From NCBI GenBank assembly GCA_013911195.1, contig JACETS010000092.1, forward strand, positions 1-9,461: DNA of 9,461 bases, in the 5' to 3' direction. The notes beneath the pieces are model-generated. The model saw only the letters and a program-made list of their open reading frames with translations. It had not been told where the DNA came from and did not search any database. Source of the stretch: Verrucomicrobiales bacterium. Lineage in GTDB: Bacteria > Verrucomicrobiota > Verrucomicrobiia > Verrucomicrobiales > DEV007. This document shows positions 1 through 4,409 of this stretch, piece by piece; the first letter of the stretch is position 1; each line of letters starts with the position of its first letter. The position numbers and the translations under genes are program-made.

Positions 1-274
1 GAGAGCCTGAAGCCCTTCTCTGACCATTTTTATACAGTTCGAAAACTCTGCCTGAAAAAGGAATTCCTGATTGTTTCTTAACTAGTACAGGGTTTTTCAA
101 CTCCGGACCTTCACCGTGTGTTTCGAGTTCTTTTATATTTATCTCATTATCTTTATTTTTAATCGTTATATTCGCACCAACTGCAATCGCATTTTCTGAT
201 TGTTGGGCAGATAAATATCTCTCGGGAATAAGGGGCAGTGATAGTATGATAAAGAATAAGGGAAATATCTTCAC
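1..274 (-). CDS. Exported MORN/YwqK-like protein, N-terminal part (runs off the left edge)
   Basis: This is an open frame of 91 codons read leftward and cut by the window edge. A GTG at 274 is the only usable start, because an in-frame TAA lies two codons upstream (TAA GCT GTG). The N-terminus (MKIFPLFFIILSLPLIPERYLSAQQ) looks like a signal peptide, cleaved near residues 22-24. The visible end (about residues 72-90, PFSGRVFELYKNGQRRASG) matches the start of the MORN-like repeat found in the YwqK family: 'F(S/T)GKV.ELY.NGQ...G'. Such proteins are often long repeat proteins in Verrucomicrobiota. The 'antitoxin' label in databases is weakly founded, so no function is assigned. No Shine-Dalgarno sequence is visible. 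The gene lies downstream of a truncated repeat copy (293-361). Confidence 0.7.
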   Translation of the reverse strand, partial: MKIFPLFFIILSLPLIPERYLSAQQSENAIAVGANITIKNKDNEINIKELETHGEGPELKNPVLVKKQSGIPFSGRVFELYKNGQRRASGS

Positions 275-292
275 AGCTTAATGGTACAGAAT

Positions 293-361
293 AAATGGCA
301 AATGGATCAAGCCTTAGAATCCCCGAACAACTGACCATGAATCATGGGTCGTTGGTCAGGG
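293..361 (-). repeat. Intergenic repeat copy H (module 1 only, truncated)
   Basis: Read on the minus strand, this segment follows the LRR gene stop and carries ATGGTCAGTTGTTCGGGGAT, then a variable part, then TTTGCCAT. It matches module 1 of copies A, C and D. The AT-rich module 2 with its GTTAG boxes is missing, and the next start codon (GTG at 274) follows directly. Confidence 0.7.
331..359 (-). terminator. Hairpin downstream of the LRR gene (possible terminator or repeat-borne hairpin)
   Basis: CTGACCA (331-337) pairs perfectly with TGGTCAG (353-359), 10 bp past the LRR stop codon. The loop contains a further tight inverted repeat (CATGA/TCATG, 336-346). No T-run follows, so intrinsic termination is unproven. 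The hairpin overlaps the repeat family, so it may be a structural part of the repeat instead. Confidence 0.4.
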
Positions 362-368
362 TGCGGGG

Positions 369-1073
369 TTATGGCTTCTCGCTAATCAACTTTACTGGCC
401 TACCTGCAAAAGTATCACCCCAACCCTTTGCTTCGGGTTTGCGGTAGATTGTGGGTGGTGCGCCGGCGAAAACACCTTTTCCAACCTTAGGAGCATCCCC
501 AAGGAATGTCACTGCGGTAAGGTTTTTGCATGAAATGAAGGCCGCATGACTAATGTTTGTAACGCTCTCAGGAATCGTGATGCTCGTCAGGCTATTGCAG
601 AAGAGGAATGACTCAAGCCCGATACTTGTGAGCTTGCTGCTCGTTCCGAAAGTGATACTCGTCAGGCTTGTACAGGATTGGAAGGCGTTCCTCCCGATGC
701 TGGTGACACTATCAGGAATGGTGATGCTCGTTAGGCTACTGCAGTACATGAAGGCCTCAAACCGGATCCAGGCGACGCTGTCAGGGATCGTGATACTCGT
801 CAGGCTTGTACAGGATTGGAAGGCGTTCCTCCCGATGCTGGTGACACTATCAGGAATGATGATACTCGTCAGACTGCAGCCAATGAAGGCTTTTTCCCCG
901 ATGTTGGTGACAGGATTACCTTCAATCTTCGCAGGAATCACTAGCTTGCCTGACGCGTTTTCGTCACAGTCAGTGATGGTGACCGTGTTACCTTTAATCT
1001 CATACTTTAAAACAGGTTCCTTATTGCACCCACTCAGAAAGATGAGCAGTGGAAGTAGAACAAATATCCTCAT
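369..1073 (-). CDS. BspA-type leucine-rich-repeat lipoprotein
   Basis: This is a 234-residue lipoprotein. Residues 1-16 form a lipoprotein signal with lipobox L-S-G-C and Cys16 as the lipidation site. From about residue 56 to 195 there are tandem 23-residue LRR_5/BspA units of the form 'SLTSITIPDSVTSIG..AF..C(T/S)'. A short C-terminal cap ends in GRPVKLISEKP. LRR_5 proteins are surface proteins thought to bind ligands or partners; the specific partner here is unknown. The ATG at 1073 lies 9 bp after the proximal GTTAG box of repeat copy A. Base composition is visibly richer in G+C than the neighbouring small genes. Two repeat units are identical over 69 bp (652-720 and 790-858), which indicates recent internal duplication or conversion. 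The C-terminal coding tail recurs as decayed fragments at 1200-1280 and 2879-2906. Confidence 0.9.
   Translation of the reverse strand: MRIFVLLPLLIFLSGCNKEPVLKYEIKGNTVTITDCDENASGKLVIPAKIEGNPVTNIGEKAFIGCSLTSIIIPDSVTSIGRNAFQSCTSLTSITIPDSVAWIRFEAFMYCSSLTSITIPDSVTSIGRNAFQSCTSLTSITFGTSSKLTSIGLESFLFCNSLTSITIPESVTNISHAAFISCKNLTAVTFLGDAPKVGKGVFAGAPPTIYRKPEAKGWGDTFAGRPVKLISEKP
652..858 (-). repeat. Perfect 69-bp duplication of one LRR unit (652-720 and 790-858)
   Basis: Positions 652-720 and 790-858 are identical base for base. Each is 69 bp, exactly 23 codons or one LRR unit, and the two start 138 bp apart (two units). The unit between them has diverged. Identity at silent positions points to a recent copy event, not to selection on the protein. 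Confidence 0.95.
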
Positions 1074-1080
1074 CCCAAAA

Positions 1081-1200
1081 ACCTAACACCACACGTAAAT
1101 CTAACCAATTACAAAATCACGCTAAAATTATAACGGTCCATGGCAGGTGGACAGGGGACACCCCTCACAATCCCCGAACAAGGGACCATGGATTAGGGGT
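1081..1200 (-). repeat. Intergenic repeat copy A (modules 1 and 2, complete)
   Basis: Read on the minus strand from 1200 to 1081. Module 1 is CCATGGTCCCTTGTTCGGGG, ATTGTGAGGGG, TGT, CCCCTGTCCACCTGCCATGG; it contains an AGGGG-TGT-CCCCT hairpin inside an outer TCCATGG/CCATGGA pairing. Module 2 is ACCGTTATAATTTTAGCG, TGATTTTGTAATTGGTTAG, ATTTACGTGTGGT, GTTAGG. Its two GTTAG boxes (1101-1105 and 1083-1087) are exactly 18 bp apart. The LRR start codon follows 9 bp after the second box. Module 2 probably includes the promoter or leader of the LRR gene, but a clear sigma-70 -35/-10 pair is not visible. Confidence 0.85.
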
Positions 1201-1280
1201 TATGGCTTCTCACTAATCAATTTTACTGGTCTGCCTGCGAGCGTGTCACCCCGATCCTTTACGTCTGGCTTCTTAACGAT
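1200..1280 (-). pseudogene. Orphan C-terminal tail of an LRR lipoprotein gene
   Basis: Read on the minus strand, this stretch encodes IVKKPDVKDRGDTLAGRP then VKLISEKP and a TAA stop. It aligns with the last residues of the LRR protein at 369-1073 (IYRKPEAKGWGDTFAGRP, VKLISEKP, stop). No LRR body or start is attached: the sequence upstream is the 3' end of the zinc-ribbon gene, which stops at 1273 in another frame. It is a remnant of an LRR gene whose body was replaced. Removing one base from the A9 run at 1280-1288 would fuse the zinc-ribbon frame to this tail. Confidence 0.8.
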
Positions 1281-1632
1281 TTTTTTTTGCCCATTTGTGG
1301 AAGCTTCGCCAATGCTTAGCGTTTGATGCGTAGTTTTGATAAAGGACGCGTCCGGCAAATAAGCCAAATGGAAACATAATTACTCCACGCAAATCTTTCA
1401 GGCGGAAGACAGCATAATACCCCATGAAGAACATAAACAAGATGAGTAGAAGTGAAACAATCAGAAGAGGGATTGGAAGAGTTGGTCTCCACGTTTTACC
1501 CCCGCAAATTTCACAGGTATAGAATGCCGAGTCTGGTGACTTACTGTAATATCCCGTGTGGAGCTTACAGTTGGGACACCAAGGCTTGCTCTTATCTGGC
1601 TTTCTGGGGGCATGATGCATTACTTCCGTCAT
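1273..1632 (-). CDS. Zinc-ribbon membrane protein, unknown function
   Basis: This is a 119-residue protein. An N-terminal zinc ribbon has two Cys pairs (C19-P-N-C22 and C40-E-I-C43). A strong membrane segment follows at about 54-76 (LPIPLLIVSLLLILFMFFMG), then a weaker hydrophobic stretch near 84-95 and a basic C-terminus. The ribbon is expected to face the cytosol, but its ligand is unknown. A second ATG (Met5) is an alternative start. Only 23 bp separate it from the upstream lipoprotein gene, so they are probably co-transcribed. The C-terminus ends in a homopolymer (AAAAAAAAA, then TCGTTAA). Immediately beyond the stop lies the orphan LRR tail, in the frame reached by a one-base deletion in that run. 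The present stop may therefore be secondary. Confidence 0.75.
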   Translation of the reverse strand: MTEVMHHAPRKPDKSKPWCPNCKLHTGYYSKSPDSAFYTCEICGGKTWRPTLPIPLLIVSLLLILFMFFMGYYAVFRLKDLRGVIMFPFGLFAGRVLYQNYASNAKHWRSFHKWAKKNR

Positions 1633-1655
1633 GACAACTTTCGGCTTAACGTTGC

Positions 1656-1874
1656 TTATTCTCGATTTGAGCTTTCACGTTCTTCTAGTTCTTCGGTATT
1701 AACGCCCCCTAGTTCAGAATTAGTTTCAACTATGGTTTCTTTATTCTTAGCTTCCTCTTTAACCTCCCTCTGCTTTTCTTCTACAGGCTTAACCTCAGTA
1801 ACAGGTTCAACTGTAGCCTTCTCCCCACACCCCCCAAGAAGCAGGGGCAGTAGTAGCAGAAGAAGCTTTTTCAT
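1656..1874 (-). CDS. Small charged lipoprotein
   Basis: The best start is the ATG at 1874, giving 72 residues (MKKLLLLLLPLLLGGCGEK...). It has a short basic N-terminus, a leucine-rich core and lipobox L-G-G-C with Cys16. A longer frame to 1928 exists, but it would overlap the upstream gene and bury the signal peptide. The mature part is hydrophilic, rich in Glu, Lys and Val/Thr, with no recognised domain; it may be a disordered tether in the envelope. It starts 10 bp after the stop of the YdhR-like gene (1885) and ends 23 bp before the zinc-ribbon gene, so a three-gene transcript is likely. The sequence before the start (AATTGGTTGAAAAATTTGAT) loosely resembles module 2, which may be chance. 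Confidence 0.75.
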   Translation of the reverse strand: MKKLLLLLLPLLLGGCGEKATVEPVTEVKPVEEKQREVKEEAKNKETIVETNSELGGVNTEELEERESSNRE

Positions 1875-1884
1875 ATCAAATTTT

Positions 1885-2187
1885 TCAACCAATTCTTGTG
1901 ATCTTTGAGGGGCCTTCAAGAATTTCAAAATCTGAAATAATATGATTTATAAAAGCTGGATTATTGCCGATTTCAGAGAAGATTTCTGACTCCTTATATT
2001 CAAGCATCGCTTGTTTGTTTTCGAAATGATAAACTCCACCGTAAGTGTTGGTTTCTTCGTTAGCTAACCATGTTTTGGTGATTAAACCAGATATGTCAGC
2101 AAAGGTCTGAGCTAGGCCTTGACACTCCTCTTCAAATTGCTCTCTGCTCAAATCTTTTAAGTTGAAATTAATTATTAAGATATGCAT
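1885..2187 (-). CDS. YdhR-like putative monooxygenase (dimeric alpha-beta barrel)
   Basis: This 100-residue protein has the size and pattern of the YdhR family: an N-terminal beta strand (MHILIINFNL), a helix (SREQFEEECQGLAQTFAD), then GLITKTWLANEETNTYGGVYHF (about 34-55), where the family has 'PGF.WK.W......GGIY.F', and a helix with MLEY (61-64). YdhR proteins are small cytosolic ferredoxin-like-fold dimers proposed to be monooxygenases; the physiological substrate is not established. No signal peptide is seen, which sets this gene apart from its membrane and lipoprotein neighbours. The ATG at 2187 lies 10 bp after the proximal GTTAG box of repeat copy B. No Shine-Dalgarno sequence is evident. 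It is the first gene of the probable cluster running down to 1273. Confidence 0.8.
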   Translation of the reverse strand: MHILIINFNLKDLSREQFEEECQGLAQTFADISGLITKTWLANEETNTYGGVYHFENKQAMLEYKESEIFSEIGNNPAFINHIISDFEILEGPSKITRIG

Positions 2188-2194
2188 TTAAAAA

Positions 2195-2267
2195 AAACTA
2201 ACATGAATCTAAAAACTAACCAATTACTAAATCACCCTAAATTTATAATAGTGACATTCGTTAGTTT
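2195..2267 (-). repeat. Intergenic repeat copy B (module 2 with flanking inverted arms)
   Basis: On the minus strand it reads TATTATAAATTTAGGG, TGATTTAGTAATTGGTTAG, TTTTTAGATTCAT, GTTAG, with the boxes at 2216-2220 and 2198-2202 (18 bp apart). Module 1 is absent. AAACTAAC (2195-2202, plus strand) pairs with GTTAGTTT (2260-2267), enclosing 57 bp. This is the one copy whose ends resemble the inverted outer arms of an integron attC site. Confidence 0.75.
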
Positions 2268-2284
2268 GTTGGGATGAGAAAATG

Positions 2285-2488
2285 CTAAAATGGTTTTCTA
2301 CCTGTCAAAAAACCAGTTAACCAAGCAACAATGAATCCTAAGATTATAAGAATCCACATCGCTTTGATTATATAACCTCTTGGTTCTTTCCCTTTTTCCT
2401 CTACCCAATTTCTTTTTTCTTCTGGCTGTTGTTTAAAGCTTGGACCAAAAGGTAATAGCAGTAAAAGTAATTCAAGACATCCACCCAT
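2285..2488 (-). CDS. Small single-pass membrane protein, unknown function
   Basis: This is a 67-residue protein, not assigned to a family. The N-terminus (MGGCLELLLLLLPFGPSF) is hydrophobic and short, and could insert into or associate with the membrane. It is followed by a charged stretch (residues 19-38, rich in Glu and Lys), then a clear membrane segment at about 43-61 (AMWILIILGFIVAWLTGFL) and a basic end (GRKPF). Cys4 comes too early for a normal lipobox. The ATG at 2488 follows the GTTAG box of repeat copy C by 13 bp, as in the other genes of the array, which supports this start. It could be a paralogue of other array genes that begin MGGC, but this could not be checked. Confidence 0.6.
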   Translation of the reverse strand: MGGCLELLLLLLPFGPSFKQQPEEKRNWVEEKGKEPRGYIIKAMWILIILGFIVAWLTGFLTGRKPF

Positions 2489-2489
2489 T

Positions 2490-2594
2490 TTTAGATATTA
2501 TCTAACAAAATAAAATTACAAAATCCTAATAAATTTATAACGCTCCATGGCAGGTGGACACACTTCACGATCCTCGAACAAGGGACCATGAAGA
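2490..2594 (-). repeat. Intergenic repeat copy C, overlapping the 3' end of the upstream gene
   Basis: On the minus strand it reads CATGGTCCCTTGTTCGAGG, ATCGTGAAGTGTGT, CCACCTGCCATGGAGCG, TTATAAATTTATTAGG, ATTTTGTAA, then a single GTTAG (2502-2506). Compared with copy A it lacks one of the two GTTAG boxes. The segment 2516-2590 is also the last part of the 78-residue gene upstream. Confidence 0.85.
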
Positions 2595-2752
2595 ATAGGT
2601 TCTGGCGGACCCTGTGATTTGTTTTCGTTGATTTGTCCAAATACGTCTGGCCCCAGAAAAAATAAGGCAGCAATTACGAAACCAACAAGTAAAACTAGAA
2701 TTTTTTGCCACCAAGGAAGGGTCATGAACCAATTTGTATCCTCATCTTTCAT
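2516..2752 (-). CDS. Small membrane protein whose C-terminus is encoded by the repeat
   Basis: This is a 78-residue protein. One membrane segment lies at about residues 16-36 (QKILVLLVGFVIAALFFLG), after an acidic and tryptophan-rich N-terminus (MKDEDTNWFMTLPWW). Residues 55-78 (HGPLFEDREV ... YKFIRIL) and the stop are translated from repeat copy C, the same DNA that is intergenic in copies A and D. The original C-terminus was therefore probably replaced, or the gene became open into the repeat after insertion. The ATG at 2752 lies 12 bp after the GTTAG box of copy D. It resembles no family I recognise. The tail may be functionally neutral. Confidence 0.6.
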   Translation of the reverse strand: MKDEDTNWFMTLPWWQKILVLLVGFVIAALFFLGPDVFGQINENKSQGPPEPILHGPLFEDREVCPPAMERYKFIRIL

Positions 2753-2763
2753 ATTTATATAAT

Positions 2764-2880
2764 ACTAACATAATAATTAAAAAATCAAAAATCACCCAAA
2801 ATTTATAACGGTTCATGGCAGGTTGATATTGGAATAAAGTCTCACAATCTCCGAACAACTGACCATTAATCAGGGAGCAT
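2764..2880 (-). repeat. Intergenic repeat copy D (modules 1 and 2)
   Basis: On the minus strand it reads AATGGTCAGTTGTTCGGAG, ATTGTGAGAC, a variable loop, CAACCTGCCATGAACCG, TTATAAATTTTGGG, TGATTTTTGATTTTTTAATT, then one GTTAG (2764-2768). GTTG (2822-2825) and CAAC (2875-2878 region, CAACTGACC) can form part of an imperfect stem. The second GTTAG box is lost, as in copy C. The membrane-protein gene at 2752 follows. Confidence 0.8.
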
Positions 2881-2906
2881 GGTTTATCACTAGTTAACTT
2901 TATAGG
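2879..2906 (-). pseudogene. Decayed LRR-gene C-terminal tail
   Basis: Read on the minus strand, this encodes PIKLTSDKP, where the intact LRR gene ends PVKLISEKP. The stop codon is mutated to TGC. The DNA continues into repeat copy D, just as the LRR stop continues into the repeat in copies A and H. It is only 28 bp long, so the call depends on this shared context. Confidence 0.6.
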
Positions 2907-2913
2907 AGTGAGC

Positions 2914-3192
2914 TTAAGGTTTTATTACAAAAAACATGAAGAAGGAAAGCGCAACGAGCCCGAGCAGGAACAAGGAAGCACATCCCTTAAGGTCAGACCT
3001 GTATTCCTTTTTCTTACCACTGAGAATTGGAAAAAAAATCATGAGCCATATCAATAGAAAAAACGAGCCATATCCAAAGTATGCTATGGAGTCACCCCAG
3101 TGAAACGGATCATTCAGTGCAAAGATAAGCAATCCAATGAAAAAGCACAGCCACCCCAATAGGAGAGCCTTTGCTGTCGGGTGATTCCTCAT
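2914..3192 (-). CDS. Three-helix membrane protein, unknown function
   Basis: This is a 92-residue protein with three predicted membrane segments at about residues 8-26 (KALLLGWLCFFIGLLIFAL), 36-57 (IAYFGYGSFFLLIWLMIFFPIL) and 71-90 (CASLFLLGLVALSFFMFFVI). A basic loop (GKKKEYRSDLKG) joins the second and third. By the positive-inside rule this loop should be cytosolic. No catalytic motif or family was recognised. The ATG at 3192 follows the GTTAG box of repeat copy G by 9 bp. The gene is divergent from the plus-strand gene at 3361, with the two module-2 copies G and E forming an inverted repeat between them. Confidence 0.65.
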   Translation of the reverse strand: MRNHPTAKALLLGWLCFFIGLLIFALNDPFHWGDSIAYFGYGSFFLLIWLMIFFPILSGKKKEYRSDLKGCASLFLLGLVALSFFMFFVIKP

Positions 3193-3201
3193 TTTATAAT
3201 T

Positions 3202-3253
3202 CTAACACCCTATGAAATTCTAAAAAACTATAAAACTTTAACTTATTTATAGT
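3202..3253 (-). repeat. Intergenic repeat copy G (module 2)
   Basis: On the minus strand it reads CTATAAATAAGTTAAAG, TTTTATAGTTTTTTAG, AATTTCATAGGGT, GTTAG. The boxes are at 3220-3224 (degenerate, TTTAG) and 3202-3206, 18 bp apart. It aligns with module 2 of copies A, B and E. It lies 9 bp before the ATG at 3192. Confidence 0.75.
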
Positions 3254-3289
3254 AAATTAAACTAGCCTCATAACTTCTGATTAAGTGCC

Positions 3290-3350
3290 AAGGACCGTTG
3301 TAAATTTAAGATTATTTTGTAATTGGTTAGAATTTAATAGGATGTTAGGA
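3290..3350 (+). repeat. Intergenic repeat copy E (module 2, plus strand)
   Basis: Reads AAGGACCGTTGTAAATTT, AAGATTATTTTGTAATTG, GTTAG (3326-3330), AATTTAATAGGAT, GTTAG (3344-3348). It begins at the same GGACCGTT point as module 2 of copy A, which supports treating module 2 as a separate unit. AGGA (3347-3350) could act as a ribosome binding site for the ATG at 3361. Confidence 0.85.
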
Positions 3351-3360
3351 TTAAATTTCA

Positions 3361-3936
3361 ATGAATTCAAGTGAACCAGAAATTATCCTTGAAAGAAGAT
3401 ATGGTCGTAATGCTTTGGGGTGTGGAATGGTATTAATCATTATTGTGTTTTTTGTCTGTATGGCAATCGACCCCAGTATTTTTTTTGAACTTTTAATATT
3501 TTTTGGAATTTTATTTGTTTTAGCTCTGTTAAGTTTTTTATCTATTTCTTCTGGTAAAAATAACATAATATTAACAGTGAATGGATTGAGTTTTAGGGAA
3601 GGTGTTTGGTTTAAAAGAAGACAGATGGAAATTTCTTGGAGTGATATTGGCGAAGTGAAATTTGTAAAAAAAATATCTAGGAGCGATTCAGGTGTAGAAT
3701 CAGAATATTTTCAATTACATCTAAAAGAAAAAAATCCTAATGAAGGAGTTAAGTTACATCGCATTGAGTATTGTGGAGGATTTGGCAGACAGGTGATCAA
3801 TTCCGCCACCACATTCACTGCAGAGCGTGCCGTTGAGTTAATTGAAAAGCTGCGAGATGCAGGGTCCGAGAAGGGACGCATTCAAATCCTTAGGGATAAC
3901 AAAAGGGGTAAAAATCCTGAAGAGGTTAGAAAATGA
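3361..3936 (+). CDS. Two-helix membrane protein with a PH-like domain
   Basis: This is a 191-residue protein. Two adjacent membrane segments lie at about residues 20-36 and 41-62. They are followed by a soluble beta-rich part with 'NNIILTVNGLSF...WFKRRQMEISWSDIGEVKFVK' spacing (about 67-103). That pattern is typical of bacterial PH-like domains in the STM3941 and related families: a helical hairpin, then 'L...GL......I.W.DI..I'. The C-terminal region (about 150-191) is a charged helix. Function in this family is not established. The ATG at 3361 lies 12 bp after the second GTTAG box and has a plausible AGGA ribosome binding site. The gene is strikingly AT-rich in its first half. It points away from the minus-strand array. 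Confidence 0.7.
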   Translation: MNSSEPEIILERRYGRNALGCGMVLIIIVFFVCMAIDPSIFFELLIFFGILFVLALLSFLSISSGKNNIILTVNGLSFREGVWFKRRQMEISWSDIGEVKFVKKISRSDSGVESEYFQLHLKEKNPNEGVKLHRIEYCGGFGRQVINSATTFTAERAVELIEKLRDAGSEKGRIQILRDNKRGKNPEEVRK

Positions 3937-3982
3937 TAATCACTGACTCATAATAAGTTCACCGATATTCATTTTCATCAAT

Positions 3983-4038
3983 AGTTACAAAAATATTTTC
4001 AATTATTTATAACTTGTTAGAATTATATAAAATGTTGG
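3983..4038 (+). repeat. Intergenic repeat copy F (module 2, diverged)
   Basis: Reads AGTTACAAAAATATTTTC, AATTATTTATAACTT, GTTAG (4016-4020), AATTATATAAAAT, GTTGG (4034-4038). The 18-bp box spacing is kept while the second box has one change. It precedes the plus-strand gene at 4075. Confidence 0.65.
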
Positions 4039-4042
4039 CTTG

Positions 4043-4072
4043 ATGTATCCTGTTAATTCCATGACTCGCTAA
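4043..4072 (+). other. Nine-codon upstream open frame (possible leader peptide)
   Basis: The first ATG after repeat copy F opens a short frame (MYPVNSMTR, TAA) that ends 2 bp before the ATG of the next gene. In other copies the first ATG after the GTTAG box is the gene start. This may be a leader that couples translation, or the degraded end of an older gene start. It could equally be chance. Confidence 0.3.
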
Positions 4073-4074
4073 AA

Positions 4075-4374
4075 ATGGTCAAAAAAATTAAAACTAAATC
4101 AATGCGTATCGCAGTCATTTCATTGCGACTAGCAATAACAAGTTTAGTTTCCACTTCATTAATTGGTATTTTTTTAACATTGGATGTTAGGATATTTTTC
4201 AACATACTCTCTCCAATTATTATATTGTCTGCATTTGTGCTGGGAATAAGGGGGGTATTTATTAAGGAAGCCAACAATGGGGAAGCACGGAGGCTATGTT
4301 TGTGTGCAATCGGTATAGTAGCCTACAGTGTTTATTTCTATATCAAGATTAATTCCATTACTGGAATTATATGA
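4075..4374 (+). CDS. Small three-helix membrane protein, unknown function
   Basis: This is a 99-residue protein with a basic N-terminus (MVKKIKTKSMR) and three predicted membrane segments at about residues 12-34, 40-60 and 76-90. A charged loop (KEANNGEARR) lies between the second and third. No family was recognised. It is plus-strand like the PH-like gene before it, and 138 bp separates the two, including repeat copy F. It converges with the DUF1552 gene, whose stop is 36 bp away; no convincing terminator was seen between them. An alternative is that translation is coupled to the short frame at 4043-4072. Confidence 0.55.
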   Translation: MVKKIKTKSMRIAVISLRLAITSLVSTSLIGIFLTLDVRIFFNILSPIIILSAFVLGIRGVFIKEANNGEARRLCLCAIGIVAYSVYFYIKINSITGII

Positions 4375-4409
4375 CAATGCTTTTGAATAATAGAAATTTT
4401 AATCTCGTA

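Noticed and set aside
553..1086. A 177-codon plus-strand frame opposite the LRR gene
   Set aside because: It is the antisense shadow of the LRR repeats; the minus frame has a lipobox, a clear LRR pattern and a matched repeat leader.
1558..1908. A 116-codon plus-strand frame, rich in Ser
   Set aside because: It is antisense to the lipoprotein and zinc-ribbon genes, spans their gap and has no recognisable features.
1875..1928. Longer start (1928) for the small lipoprotein
   Set aside because: It would overlap the upstream YdhR-like gene and place 18 extra residues before an otherwise perfect lipoprotein signal.
1081..4038. CRISPR array
   Set aside because: The repeats are diverged, irregularly spaced by whole genes and occur on both strands; there are no uniform spacers.
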